DNA of 64,000 bases from Acidobacteriota bacterium (GTDB taxonomy: Bacteria > Acidobacteriota > Terriglobia > Acidiferrales > UBA7541): assembly GCA_003225295.1 (NCBI GenBank), contig QHYZ01000091.1:1-64000 (forward strand), written 5' to 3'. A program made the position numbers and the translations under genes. The notes beneath the pieces were generated by a model, which was not told where the DNA came from, did no database searches, and saw only the letters and a program-made list of their open reading frames with translations. This document shows positions 1 through 10,582 of the stretch, in pieces (within the stretch, counting starts at the first letter, position 1; each line of letters opens with the position of its first letter).

Positions 1-3000
1 AACGGCCAGCGCTCCCACATCTGGAAGTGCTGGTAGAGCGGTTGGCGTTGCGTACCTCACACTGAAGGTGCATGTGCCACCGACCGCCAGTGGGGTGGTG
101 AAGGAACAGGTGTTTAGAGGCACGGAGTATAGCGTGCCAATGTTGACCAGGAGGTTCTCGGCTGTGATTGTCAAAGGCGCGCTACCCGTGTTGGTTACCG
201 TCACGACGCTTGTAACCGCAGCGCGTGGGCTTGGAATCGTGAAGGTGAGGGTCCGCACGCCCAATACGGTCGTCAGTGTTCCATTGGTCGCAGCGGTAAA
301 AGTCAAAGTACCCTGGGGAGCAGTCACCGTGAACGTCACGGTGTTGCTGGTTCCCCCTGGCGTCGTGACGCTGACGGTCCTCGCACCGAGCGCAGCGGTA
401 GCCGCGATCGTGAAGGTTGTCGTAACCGTAGTAGCAGTTACGGTTAAGGCGCCGGCGGTGACGCCGGTTCCAGACACGGTCACTGCCGTTGCGCCGGTCA
501 GGTTCGTGCCAGTCAAAGTCACCGTGCCGGTGGTGCCTTGTGCGCGTGACGAAGGAGCGATCGAGGTCAGCGTCGGCGGCGCTGAAGTAGCACCAGCCGT
601 GAACTCGACCGCGCCAGCGTCGACCGATCCGTTCTTCCTCGAAGTGCCGAAGAAGTCAGTCGCCGGTGCTTCGTTGTAGTTGGCAGTCGCAGAGGAGGGG
701 ATGTAATTGATGGCTGGCGAACCCGCCGCTAGGGCGTAGTTGCCGAGAGTAACATTAGTCGGGGATACCTGAGAAAGCGGGCCCCAACTAATGTTGATCC
801 AGTTGTTGCCCTCGTCCACTGTCGCCGCCGGCGTCAGGTTGAAAACCGGGTTGGGCACGGTCGCGTCCGAGATGCCTGGAGGCACCTGGTAGCCCGCCGC
901 CCCAAGTTCCGGTGGGATTCGCGAACCATTGCAGTACTGCTTAACGACGGCCGGGTTGGATCCCGTGTTGTTCCCGCCGGGATAGTCTGCCGCGTCCGTC
1001 AGTACAGAGTACGTCGGAGCGAGCGTGACGGTCGAGCTATGGTTGCTCGGGCCCGTGTCGCCGCGCACGCCAATGTCCCAATAGCTCACCGGGGAGGGGC
1101 AAGCACCGGTTGCCGACTGGCTCGGTGCTGCCGTCGTAGTAAACCCATCATAGAGCGTAACTATGTTCTGCTGGTTTAGGGTTCCCGGACCAAGGGAGCC
1201 TACACCGATGTAGAACGTACGGTTCTGCCAGAACACATTGTTGGCCAAAAGCGGATATGAGACGCTCCTGCAAGTCCCGTTGGTGGCAGTCGTGCCCGCA
1301 TAATGGCCTGCGGGGCAAGTGATGGAAGCCGGCAAATTCGCGGTCAGGACCGCGCCGTTCTGGACGCTCACGAGGCCAGCGGGCTGGGCTGTCGAAGTCG
1401 TAATGCAGGGTGATGGTGGCAGTCCAGTAGTGGGGCTGATGGGGCAGGGGCCCGACGAGCTGGCTAAGGGAGCCCCAATCGTGTTGAACAGCACGCCCGA
1501 CGACGCGGTGGTGTCGTTGGATATGACCGTGTTGTTGATGACATTCACCGCGAACGAGTCGACTAGCGAAATGCCAGCGCCATCCCAGCCGGCGACATTG
1601 TTGGCGATGATATTGTTGGTGACGTTCACAGAGTACCAGTTTGCTGGCGTGGTCGGGAAGGTTAGCACGTCCCCGCCGTTCACGGCCTGGAAACGTATGC
1701 CGCCGCCGCTGCCGCTTTCCGCGGCGTTGCCCATAATCAGGTTGGCATTGATCACCAAGCCCGGACCCACTCCGTCGCTTGGCGAAATGCTGCTAGGAGG
1801 CGGAACGCAATCCGCGTCGGTCGTGGTGCCGCATGTAGGATCGACATCGGGGGCACCCATGACGAGAATACCGCCGCCGTTCGAAGCAATCGTCGGGTTG
1901 GTACTCTGGTTGAACAGGATCGCGTTGTGCTCGATGTCACCGAAGTAGCTGAACCCAAGCTGACCGACGCCGCCGCCGTCGCCCGTGCTCAGATTCCCGC
2001 ACAACCAGTTGTAGTTGAACTTGTAGAAGTCGGAACCGGTGCAGAAGCTGACACCGCCTGCCCCTGCCGGCGTGGCCGAGAACAATTCGTCGCCGCTCGA
2101 AGAGTTCAGCGTGATCCCGTTGTTGTGCACGTTCACGTTCAGATCGTGGCAGTAGGGTAGCTGAGCGTTCGGAGCATTCGCATAGGCGACCGACTGGCAG
2201 GAGCCCGGATCCGCGTTTGCGGCGCCCTGGAGGTACGAGGGAGGGAATTCACCCTGACCCACGTTGATCCCGCCCGAGAGCGTTCCGGTATTGTTGGTCA
2301 CCCGGTTGTTGGCGATTTGCAAGTTATGCCCCCAAGCGTGCACGAAGATGCCGCCGCCCCCCTGGGAACTGTTGGTGATGGTCAGGCCGTCGATGCTTGA
2401 CGGATTGCACCAGAAGTTGCTCGGGAATGGATTGGGACTGGCAGTGCAATTGGCGCTTGTCAGAAGCGTAGTGCCGGTCGGGAACGTACCCCCTGCGGTT
2501 ACCCACGGATTCGATGGGAAGTTCACTCCCTTCGCCAATACCGTGATTGCCGCTCCTTCCAGCGCGCCCATCAGGCTTGGCTCTTGCAACATCTCAGCCA
2601 GGTTGCCATTCAGCGTGGCATCCCAACCGACAGTTGCCTCCGTCGGTATCCGATCTACCTGCGGATTGTTGGCAGTCGGCGTGAAGCCGAACCAGCCAGT
2701 CCCCGGGCAAGCGAACGCGCCGGTCGAATCGTAAGGATTCGAGCTGGACAGGGGCGCTCCATCGAGTGACAAACCAAACAGGCAGTCGACCTTCCGTCGC
2801 CACACATCCACCTTCCCGGCCGGATGCGTATTCGCGTTGAGGATGCTGGAGGCAGCTCCGACACCTTGCAGCCGGACCGGCTTCCACATCAACAACAGTT
2901 CTTGGTGGGTAGAGGGTGCATGGGTTACACCGGCGACAGTACACGCAACTATCCCTGTAGTTGTGGAGCAAGTAGGGTCAACGATGATCAGGTCGCCCGG

Positions 3001-6000
3001 CTTGGCGGCGTCAATAGCAGTCTGGATGCTTCCGCTCGCCGCGACGTGGGTAGGCGCTTTGCCGCCGATCGTGACGGTCACGGTGTCGATTGTTGATCTA
3101 CCGTTGTCGCCTCTGGTGATGACCAATTCACCGCACTGCGCAGCTGAGCCTCCGTATTGCGCTTGCTGTTGTATACCGCATGCCGGCACGGAGCCAGCTG
3201 GTGGCGTCGTACCTGTGATCAAAGTGTCGGTCCATGTCACTCCATGAAGTGGTACGCCACCTATCGTCACATTCGGGCACGCTGCATTGGCATTGCCACC
3301 GCCGCAGCCTGCTCCGCTTGGTGCGGGTCCGAAGCCATAGTTGCGCGTGATGGTCTTCTGATTGTATGGAGCTGTGGTAGCCGACGGCCCGGAGTACGCA
3401 TTGTTGTTCACGGTCTGCAGGCCGAGCGCAGTGATCCTAATGGTGTGGCCTGGCGCGCTCACCCAAGGTCCGACGCCGTCGCCGTCCACCTCTTTGATAG
3501 CTGGCGTAAGGTCCGGGTAGGCGCAGTCAACATTGTTGTACCCCGCACCGGCGAATGCAGACGTGGGCGTCACCGGGGTATCCATGTACTGGGTTTGTCC
3601 CGGCATGAACGGGATCTCGTAGCAGAACTGGCTGTAGGCCGGGTTGAACAACGGATCCGGGGCAGCTCCAGTTCCTGGGTCGTTCATGCATGTGACCATC
3701 ATCGTCGGCGCATACCCTGTCGGATTTGGTGGGTTGACTTCCCAAGTCGAGTAGGTCAGGCCGTCGTAAGTCCCCCACTGGTCGGTATACACGCGGGAGA
3801 TTTCGGTTCCGCTCCAATCCTTGATGGCTACCGGCAGGTTGGCCGGGGAGAATTTCTCGCCGAATTGTGGCGAGAACGGGTCGAATTCTGAAGTGAAGTC
3901 GTCCGTAATCACACCAGTGAAGTGCGCGGCAGTGTGAGCTGAGGTGAAGATCCAGAACTTCGCCAGCGACGAAGCCTGATCCTGCACCAGCACTTCTTTG
4001 CGGTCGCACAGATTGCGTGTCGCGCCGGCAAAAGGCGATACTTCTAGCGACTGTGGGAATAGGCTGATGTAGTCGGGGACGATGCGCGTCGCGCCAACGC
4101 ACGGCCAGAATTGCTCCACGCTTCCCGTGTCGCCCTCGCCTCGTGGCAGGTGCAATGAACCCAGATCCTGCGTCGGGTTCTGCGCATTGTTGGCATTGTA
4201 GCTGGCACCGACGGCAGCCTGGTCGGGAAGAATGTAAATCGCGGATCCTAGACCCGGGAACTCTTGGGTCACGGGCGCGATGTAATTGTCGCCGATCAGG
4301 ATGTTCTTATCCTCCTCCTTCACCAATTCATAGCCTGGAGGGGTCACCATTTCGACTACGTACTTGCCCGGGGGCAGCATGGGGGTGCCCACTCGATAGG
4401 CATCAGTGGTGTCCGGGTTCGGCACGCAAATCGTGCAGTTCGTACCCGCTGGCTTCCCGGTCGTCGGATTTATGCTGGTAACGCTCGGGAATTGGTACAT
4501 CCCGTCGTACGGCGCCGGCTGCACTTGATTCCAGTTGTGCATGCCGTCATAGCACTTGAACTGCGAGTTGTTTGGCAGCGCCGTCGGGCTCGTAGCAGTG
4601 CCGTGCTGGACATTGTTGTAGAAGTCCAGGTACATCGGCTGGTTAAAGAGCGTGAAGAAGAACAGATCGCCGGGGGCGCCGGGGGTGGTTGAGGTTGGGG
4701 CTGTGTACTGGCCCGGGCAGTTCATGTTGGGAATTCCATCGGTCCGGAAGCCTTGCGCCCAATCGTCCCAGCTGCTGGTCTTGGTGGTGTCGACCAACCT
4801 GAGGGACGTGGTTCCGTCCGGAGCGGTTCCCTCTTGGTACAAGTTAATGGTGACACCCGGCACGTCCGGCGTCCAACTGGTATGGATTAGCAAGCTGGGA
4901 TCGTCGAATGGCCGCGTTGAGGCGTAGATCACTTCTCCGCGGATGCCACCGTTCTCGCCGGCAGCGTATGGGACCTTGCCGAATTCAAGAAACGAGTTCT
5001 GTCCGGAGAAGCCTTGCCAGCCTTCACTGACAACCCAAGGCGGATCAACTCGGCCAGTCGACCCTCCGGCCGTATCGCCAGCAGGGCAGTCCGCCGATGC
5101 GCAGTATCTTGCGCCCGGCACGTGCAGGGCAGTGGGCAGACGCACAGCGGCTGGTTCGAGTGTGTTCGCCAGGTTCCCGCCAATGGTCGAGGTCCCCCCT
5201 CCCGGTGTACCGTCGGCCGGCCCACCCGCGTCGTAGACCACGTGGACTCCGGTGTTCTTGTAGCGAGTCGAATCCGTTTCAACAACATACCAGCTGAACA
5301 GCGGAAATATCTCGTTAAAGCCTGCGTTTCCGCTCAGGTCGGTATTGTTAAAGTTAGAGTAGCTGCCGTCACGGAACCGGATGTTCGTCGACACCAGCGT
5401 CAGTCCGGGTTCATTGGTGTCTTGAATGCCATTGTGGTTGAGGTCAAAGAAGGTCTTGGTGTACAAATTTGCCTGCCACTGGTTCATGGCAATCGGACCC
5501 ATATTCGCGCCTCCGCCAGCCAGACGGACGGGCGTCGATAGGCCGTCCACCAGCATATCGTTCCACTGGTCAAAGACCGTGATTCTCCAGTCGCCATTGG
5601 GAAGGCCCGACATAGAGAAGCTCCCATCGGCGGCACACTTGGTGAACGCAAAATCTTCGCCGTCCGGATCTCCAAAGCTTACATAGCACTGGGTGAAAGC
5701 GAAGCTGCTATTGTCGCCGCTGCTATAGAGCCTCTCATCCGGAGTGCGGCTCATGCGCTCGGTCGTTACCAAACCCGTCACAGTATTCGTGCAGCCAGTG
5801 CCGGTGACGTTCGGGTCGGTGCCGGCGCAGACGCCCGCCAAGCGGCCATTGATGATCTTTGGGTTGGCGAAGCCGATGGCTACGTGGTATCCCGCCGGCC
5901 CAAACTCTTGGAAGAAGCTCGGCTCGCCGATCCTCAGGAACGAATCGTGGGCCTTCTGGCCGTCCAGCGTGTTGGTTTGCAGCCACTCTTCACCTTTCGC

Positions 6001-8931
6001 AATCCGGTCTGCGCCCGGCGTGGCCACCACGCCGTACCTTCCTGGCATCAGGTTGGCAACCACAGCCTGACCCGCCAGCGGGGATAGCGTTTTGCCGTCC
6101 GCTTCGTACTTCGGGCAAGTCACGATTGTGCCGGTTATACCGGTTTGCGTAGGATCGCCCGCACCGATCCGCGAAATAGTGGAGATTGGGCACGCATCGG
6201 AATTGTTGTTGGACGGGTCGGGTGTTCCCGCCAAGCTGTTCACCAAGGGCTGGTTAAACATGTCGTAAGTCATCTGTCCTGTGGCATCGCCAGTGCCGCC
6301 AGCATCATCAAAAAGAGTGATATTGAACTGTCCCAGGCCGGGCTCGTTGGGCGACAATATATCGACTCCGCCGCCGCCATCTTGCTCACCGTTGAGCGGG
6401 AAGTCATCCTCGTACACAAACACGGAAAGTTTCGACGGTGGAAGGGGGGTCGGTTGCGTCAGCACGGTAACCGCAGGAAAGGTACCAGTGCTGGTACATG
6501 TTACTGCTGGCGCCACAGGGATGCAGGCGATCGGAGCACCACCCATGCCATGGCCCTTCTGTTTATTGGCGGTCTCGAACGGGTTGGCAGCGTCCCCCGG
6601 CAGGACCGAGAGATAGTAGCGCTTGGTCGGATCTAGATGGACGGCACTGGGATTCAGGACGGTGAATCCATTTCCCGTAGTGTCGGGTCTGCAAACGCCA
6701 TCGCCCACATCACACACTGCGGCGACATGGGTCCCAGTGGCTGGATCCACGATCGTCTGTCCCGATTCACAAGATAGTGGCCCGGTGCAACCCGTTGCCA
6801 CGAGCGGCATGTAGCTAGTGTGGAAGTTTGTGCCAAATGTTGGAACGATGCCGCTGGCCGCGGTCGGGCATCCCGCCGGTGGCGGATTCGTTGTGCACCC
6901 AGGGTTTACATAGAAGGTGCGATCTTCTTCGATGATCCAGCGATAGTCGGGGATGACAGTTTTCTTATCTGCGCCGTCCAAAACCGTCACGCTAAGACCG
7001 GTCGCTGCCGGAAAGATGAGGGTCACCGTCGCACTCGCGGCGCTCACCGTCCCCTGCGAGTTCTGCGCCTTGTAGGTAAATGTGTAGGTACCGGCTGCGG
7101 TGACCGACGCGTTAAACGCGCCAGTCTTGTCCACAGAAAGTGTCAGGCCCCCCGATGCCACTGCGCTCCCAGGTGCAACCGAAAGCGGATAGCCCGCCGC
7201 GTCCCGGTCAACCGCCAGGATACCTGGGGGCTTGATGCTCAGGGCTGTGGCGTTCGACGTGTACGTGATGTTGCCCATGGTGATTCCGCTGCCCGCCTCA
7301 AGCGGTGCCGCACCAAGTGTTACCGAAGCGGTGATGTTAGAGGAGCATACCCCCGCCGTAACAGTACCGTTGGCGCAGTAGGTAAAGGATGTAGGAGGGC
7401 CCAAGTAGGTAAACGTCCCGTTCGGGTTCAGAGTCAGTCCGGCTACGGTCCCCACAACCTGAACACCGAAAACATTAGTATCGTTGGCGATCACACCCTT
7501 GGCTGGATCCGACACGGTCAGCGTCTGGCCCGCAAGCACGGAGTTGTAGGTATCCGCTCGGGCTATTGCACCTGTAAACGCAGGGGCGGCTGGGAGTCCA
7601 CTCCCGTTGACACTAATGTAGGCCACCATCCCGGCGTCGCGCGCGATAGCATTGGCCGACAGGCTCAATTCACGGTCGTATACCGGGAGGGCCGTCGCAC
7701 CTGCTGCCGTGGGTACGTTCACCATTACGTCATAAGTCTTACCCGCGGCCAGGAACACTTCGCTCTGCACGCGGGAAACACCTGGCAACGGATTTCCATC
7801 CTCGGCCACTAGGCTGAAGCCCGAGACGGCAGCAGCAGTTGTGCCGGTTGGCACGACGGCCGGTGTAGTGACGGAGCCAACAATCGAAGGTACGTGCATG
7901 CGCAAGCCAGCATTAACGAAGCGCACCAAAACCGATCCGGTGACTCCAGTCGCCGGAGAAACCGGGAACAGTGAACTCGAAGGGCTAGTCTTGTTGAATG
8001 CAACTCCGTTAATAAGATAGTACAGTGGTGTGTAGTTAACAGCTGGAGGATAGCAGGTGTGGTAGTTCGGTGAGCTGGGATTGCCGCACTGGTTTGGCTG
8101 GCCAGACCACACGGCGGTCTCGGTGAAGCCGGCAGTGTTGACCGCGGCGTTGACTGCGTTGTTTTGGACTGGGTCGATTTCACTCAGAAGCACTGGAATT
8201 TCGGCGTTGTAAGTGACGGCGGGAACCGTCGTCCCGACTGCTGGATACGCCGTGCCCGCGACGCCTCCAGCGGGCGCAGTGGTGACCACCAGGATTCCGT
8301 ACAGCCCCATGGGACCCTGGATCGACGGGTGCGTGCCGGACTCAATCAGATATGTGCCCGGCCGAAGAGCTGTCCAAGTCACTGCCGTGGTCGCGCCAGG
8401 CGCCACTTCGGTGGAGAACGACTGCACGCGCGGACCCTGCGGCGGTGGCGTGCCTACGCCAGTCAGCGGCGCACCCGGCGGACCTCCGGCGATGGGCCAC
8501 GTGAGTGGCTGCGCGTTGGTGTGGTCCGGGCTCGCCGTGGATGTCGCTGACGTTCCGAGACCCGTGTCCAACTGACCCACGATCAACAACGAAGTAGGCA
8601 CGGAATTCGCGCCAAACGTAAGGTTATTCGTGAGGTTGATCGTCAGGCTTGTCCCGGTCGCGACATAGGGAACGGTAATCACGACGGGGGACCAGCCGCC
8701 AACTACGGCCGCCGCCGCCGGATTCAAAGGGAGGCAGGTTGCGGTGGCGCCGCTAACGGCCAGTCCGCAACTGTAGCCCCACATCGGCACTGCTGAGCCA
8801 TCGGGCAGGGTTGCGGTGGCCGGTCCGGCAGTCAGATTAACCTGGCCGAAGGCCACAACCGCCGCGAACGGAAGAATACAGACTACTCGTAGCGCGGCCT
8901 TCAAGATAGCTTTCATATTGTTCGTTCGCAT
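1..8931 (-). CDS. Giant exported multicopper-oxidase-like / beta-helix surface protein, 3' end outside window
   Basis: I read this frame triplet by triplet from the ATG at 8931 to the window edge and found no stop, giving at least 2,977 codons. Residues 1-29 look like a signal peptide. Residues 30-450 resemble a multicopper oxidase (PDGS..WGY near 43-53, PGTYLIESGT near 191), but the HCH-type copper ligands are absent. A cadherin/VCBS-like IANDT motif lies near 480. SdrB/CNA-like segments follow, with DLNHNGIQD near 1160 and PPGKYVVEMVTPPGYE near 1520. A right-handed beta-helix region begins near 1968 (IQTAIDAAKPGD), is rich in N.I..N repeats, and ends near 2755 at DFFGTSRKNGSVDAGAVEF, a typical closing motif. 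TIG/IPT-like and HYDIN/ASPM-like domains then run to the edge. It starts 15 bases after the upstream oxidase gene, so it is probably the last known member of that operon. A role as a surface scaffold or adhesin is inference. Confidence 0.85.
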   Translation of the reverse strand, partial: MRTNNMKAILKAALRVVCILPFAAVVAFGQVNLTAGPATATLPDGSAVPMWGYSCGLAVSGATATCLPLNPAAAAVVGGWSPVVITVPYVATGTSLTINLTNNLTFGANSVPTSLLIVGQLDTGLGTSATSTASPDHTNAQPLTWPIAGGPPGAPLTGVGTPPPQGPRVQSFSTEVAPGATTAVTWTALRPGTYLIESGTHPSIQGPMGLYGILVVTTAPAGGVAGTAYPAVGTTVPAVTYNAEIPVLLSEIDPVQNNAVNAAVNTAGFTETAVWSGQPNQCGNPSSPNYHTCYPPAVNYTPLYYLINGVAFNKTSPSSSLFPVSPATGVTGSVLVRFVNAGLRMHVPSIVGSVTTPAVVPTGTTAAAVSGFSLVAEDGNPLPGVSRVQSEVFLAAGKTYDVMVNVPTAAGATALPVYDRELSLSANAIARDAGMVAYISVNGSGLPAAPAFTGAIARADTYNSVLAGQTLTVSDPAKGVIANDTNVFGVQVVGTVAGLTLNPNGTFTYLGPPTSFTYCANGTVTAGVCSSNITASVTLGAAPLEAGSGITMGNITYTSNATALSIKPPGILAVDRDAAGYPLSVAPGSAVASGGLTLSVDKTGAFNASVTAAGTYTFTYKAQNSQGTVSAASATVTLIFPAATGLSVTVLDGADKKTVIPDYRWIIEEDRTFYVNPGCTTNPPPAGCPTAASGIVPTFGTNFHTSYMPLVATGCTGPLSCESGQTIVDPATGTHVAAVCDVGDGVCRPDTTGNGFTVLNPSAVHLDPTKRYYLSVLPGDAANPFETANKQKGHGMGGAPIACIPVAPAVTCTSTGTFPAVTVLTQPTPLPPSKLSVFVYEDDFPLNGEQDGGGGVDILSPNEPGLGQFNITLFDDAGGTGDATGQMTYDMFNQPLVNSLAGTPDPSNNNSDACPISTISRIGAGDPTQTGITGTIVTCPKYEADGKTLSPLAGQAVVANLMPGRYGVVATPGADRIAKGEEWLQTNTLDGQKAHDSFLRIGEPSFFQEFGPAGYHVAIGFANPKIINGRLAGVCAGTDPNVTGTGCTNTVTGLVTTERMSRTPDERLYSSGDNSSFAFTQCYVSFGDPDGEDFAFTKCAADGSFSMSGLPNGDWRITVFDQWNDMLVDGLSTPVRLAGGGANMGPIAMNQWQANLYTKTFFDLNHNGIQDTNEPGLTLVSTNIRFRDGSYSNFNNTDLSGNAGFNEIFPLFSWYVVETDSTRYKNTGVHVVYDAGGPADGTPGGGTSTIGGNLANTLEPAAVRLPTALHVPGARYCASADCPAGDTAGGSTGRVDPPWVVSEGWQGFSGQNSFLEFGKVPYAAGENGGIRGEVIYASTRPFDDPSLLIHTSWTPDVPGVTINLYQEGTAPDGTTSLRLVDTTKTSSWDDWAQGFRTDGIPNMNCPGQYTAPTSTTPGAPGDLFFFTLFNQPMYLDFYNNVQHGTATSPTALPNNSQFKCYDGMHNWNQVQPAPYDGMYQFPSVTSINPTTGKPAGTNCTICVPNPDTTDAYRVGTPMLPPGKYVVEMVTPPGYELVKEEDKNILIGDNYIAPVTQEFPGLGSAIYILPDQAAVGASYNANNAQNPTQDLGSLHLPRGEGDTGSVEQFWPCVGATRIVPDYISLFPQSLEVSPFAGATRNLCDRKEVLVQDQASSLAKFWIFTSAHTAAHFTGVITDDFTSEFDPFSPQFGEKFSPANLPVAIKDWSGTEISRVYTDQWGTYDGLTYSTWEVNPPNPTGYAPTMMVTCMNDPGTGAAPDPLFNPAYSQFCYEIPFMPGQTQYMDTPVTPTSAFAGAGYNNVDCAYPDLTPAIKEVDGDGVGPWVSAPGHTIRITALGLQTVNNNAYSGPSATTAPYNQKTITRNYGFGPAPSGAGCGGGNANAACPNVTIGGVPLHGVTWTDTLITGTTPPAGSVPACGIQQQAQYGGSAAQCGELVITRGDNGRSTIDTVTVTIGGKAPTHVAASGSIQTAIDAAKPGDLIIVDPTCSTTTGIVACTVAGVTHAPSTHQELLLMWKPVRLQGVGAASSILNANTHPAGKVDVWRRKVDCLFGLSLDGAPLSSSNPYDSTGAFACPGTGWFGFTPTANNPQVDRIPTEATVGWDATLNGNLAEMLQEPSLMGALEGAAITVLAKGVNFPSNPWVTAGGTFPTGTTLLTSANCTASPNPFPSNFWCNPSSIDGLTITNSSQGGGGIFVHAWGHNLQIANNRVTNNTGTLSGGINVGQGEFPPSYLQGAANADPGSCQSVAYANAPNAQLPYCHDLNVNVHNNGITLNSSSGDELFSATPAGAGGVSFCTGSDFYKFNYNWLCGNLSTGDGGGVGQLGFSYFGDIEHNAILFNQSTNPTIASNGGGILVMGAPDVDPTCGTTTDADCVPPPSSISPSDGVGPGLVINANLIMGNAAESGSGGGIRFQAVNGGDVLTFPTTPANWYSVNVTNNIIANNVAGWDGAGISLVDSFAVNVINNTVISNDTTASSGVLFNTIGAPLASSSGPCPISPTTGLPPSPCITTSTAQPAGLVSVQNGAVLTANLPASITCPAGHYAGTTATNGTCRSVSYPLLANNVFWQNRTFYIGVGSLGPGTLNQQNIVTLYDGFTTTAAPSQSATGACPSPVSYWDIGVRGDTGPSNHSSTVTLAPTYSVLTDAADYPGGNNTGSNPAVVKQYCNGSRIPPELGAAGYQVPPGISDATVPNPVFNLTPAATVDEGNNWINISWGPLSQVSPTNVTLGNYALAAGSPAINYIPSSATANYNEAPATDFFGTSRKNGSVDAGAVEFTAGATSAPPTLTSIAPSSRAQGTTGTVTLTGTNLTGATAVTVSGTGVTAGALTVTATTVTTTFTIAATAALGARTVSVTTPGGTSNTVTFTVTAPQGTLTFTAATNGTLTTVLGVRTLTFTIPSPRAAVTSVVTVTNTGSAPLTITAENLLVNIGTLYSVPLNTCSFTTPLAVGGTCTFSVRYATPTALPALPDVGALAV

Positions 8932-8946
8932 TTTTCTTCCTCGTCG

Positions 8947-10581
8947 TCAGTTGGACTCATCGATCACAAATTCACGGGAATCAACCAGCATCATCATCAG
9001 CATTCCGCCGGGGAAAATATTGTTGGTGGTGATCTCGCGCTCGTTGTGCGAATGCCACATAAACGCAAAGCCGGCTTCGCCAGAGGGTGAGTTCGCGATC
9101 GTGCCCGACGGCGGGGTTGAGCCGGTGGCGCCGCAATTAACGGCTAGAGGACCGGCGTTCGTACCGGCGCTGCATCCCGTCGCCCGCAAAGTGGCGTCCG
9201 GTCCGAGATAGGGGCTGCCGCCATACCAGGGACCGTTCGTGAAGAGGTTCGGATCGGGCAGGGTTGTCGGGCCGCCACCCGGCACATCGCCGAACGGAGC
9301 AAGTTCCATCGGCTTGTTGTGGTCCTGGCACCACTCGAAATAGTTGATCGCGGCGGTTGCGCTGGTGTTGTAGCCGTTGGCATCCGGGGTACAGGAAAGC
9401 TTGGCGGAAGCGTCACCAGAAGCAGGATTGTGACCGTAGGCATCCCAGTTCAGACCCTTGGCAGTCCAGTAGAAAATTCCGTCAAAGGCTAGCCCGGGGG
9501 TCGTCGAAGTGGTGAACAGCAGAGGTCCAGCGAGACTAGTCGGATCGGTTGCGCTGAGAATCAAGTTCCCGTCGCGCCCCAGGATGCGCACATGGTTGCC
9601 ATGCTCGTGGAACGGATGTTGCCAGCGGCCCTGGCCGATGACGCGCAACAACACTTGCTCGCCTGGATGCATGTGAGGATTGCCGTTGTAAGGCTGGTGC
9701 GGATACTCCACGGCATAGTTCGGGTCCATGTCGTCGGGCATGGAGCGCCCGTTAATCAGGAAATATGCAGGATGGTAAGGCTCGGTCGCGACGTTGAGAC
9801 TGCATCCGGCAGCTCCAGCCACACATCCAGCCCTTGCCGCAACTTGCGCTTGTGCCTGGTAATGAATGTCGGGGTCCATCTCGGAAAACTGGAACAGGTA
9901 TTCCCGATCGTAGCAACTCTTGGCGTGGTCGTAAGCGGCATGCGACAGGCGGAAATCGTGTTCGCCCCAGTGCGCTTCCGCAGCCAGGTTGGAAGCAGCC
10001 AGCCCGGTCGAGCAGTTGGCGGGGACCGCAGCCGGGAGCACAATGATGGCCCCGTAAAGGCCCATCTCGACCTGCAGGTCGCCTTGCGTTCCGCTGTAAT
10101 ACGCGCGTGTACCGGGTGTCCCGGCAACGAAGCTATAAGTTACCGTCCCGCCAGGCGCGGCCTCCTGCGTCAGCACGCCGGCAACACCCCCCGTGGTGGA
10201 TGTCAGCGAAAAGCCGGGAAACAGAATCGACGTGTTGCCGGCTGAAGTGGGGAGTCCATTTGCGAGGTTCACCGTGACCGTCTGTCCTTCCGTGACGATC
10301 AGCGTGGGTCCGGGAACTTGCATCGTGGGGCAGGTAGCGCCAGAGATAGCCGCGGGCGCAAAGCCGCTCGGCGCGACACGGCAGCCGTACCCCCAGGAGT
10401 AAATCATCGACCCGTCCGGCTGGCTGATATAAGCCGGCTGCGCGGTCAAATTGAACGTGGGACCGGTTATCCCCGGAGCCGCTCCATGCGCTGTAGCTGG
10501 GAGCAACAAAGCCATTGCCACCATCGCCGCCAGAAGCAGTCGTGTCTTCGAGATTGCTTTTTTCGTTTTCGTAGCATTCAT
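8947..10581 (-). CDS. Exported multicopper-oxidase-like protein with HPxHxHGxH motif (second of three)
   Basis: From the ATG at 10581 this is 544 aa with a signal peptide (hydrophobic core about 15-29, AHG near 31-33). An N-terminal cupredoxin-like domain has PDGS..WGYGC near 56-67 and a decayed loop YYSGTQGDLQVEMGLYG near 161-177. Its C-terminal part carries HPFHEHGNH (H322, H325, H327, H330), which matches the third laccase copper motif, and MWHSHNEREI (H510, H512). The usual HCH cysteine of the type-1 copper is replaced by Ser511. This combination is reminiscent of MofA of Leptothrix and OmpB of Geobacter (family recall, not searched). An alternative start at 10602 adds seven residues and has its own Shine-Dalgarno. 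The gene lies between the other two multicopper genes, and its product probably acts outside the cytoplasm. Confidence 0.85.
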   Translation of the reverse strand: MNATKTKKAISKTRLLLAAMVAMALLLPATAHGAAPGITGPTFNLTAQPAYISQPDGSMIYSWGYGCRVAPSGFAPAAISGATCPTMQVPGPTLIVTEGQTVTVNLANGLPTSAGNTSILFPGFSLTSTTGGVAGVLTQEAAPGGTVTYSFVAGTPGTRAYYSGTQGDLQVEMGLYGAIIVLPAAVPANCSTGLAASNLAAEAHWGEHDFRLSHAAYDHAKSCYDREYLFQFSEMDPDIHYQAQAQVAARAGCVAGAAGCSLNVATEPYHPAYFLINGRSMPDDMDPNYAVEYPHQPYNGNPHMHPGEQVLLRVIGQGRWQHPFHEHGNHVRILGRDGNLILSATDPTSLAGPLLFTTSTTPGLAFDGIFYWTAKGLNWDAYGHNPASGDASAKLSCTPDANGYNTSATAAINYFEWCQDHNKPMELAPFGDVPGGGPTTLPDPNLFTNGPWYGGSPYLGPDATLRATGCSAGTNAGPLAVNCGATGSTPPSGTIANSPSGEAGFAFMWHSHNEREITTNNIFPGGMLMMMLVDSREFVIDESN

Positions 10582-10582
10582 T

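Noticed and set aside
68-7812. Many plus-strand frames opposite the giant gene
   Set aside because: All are antisense to the continuous minus-strand frame, which alone shows a signal peptide and recognisable domains.
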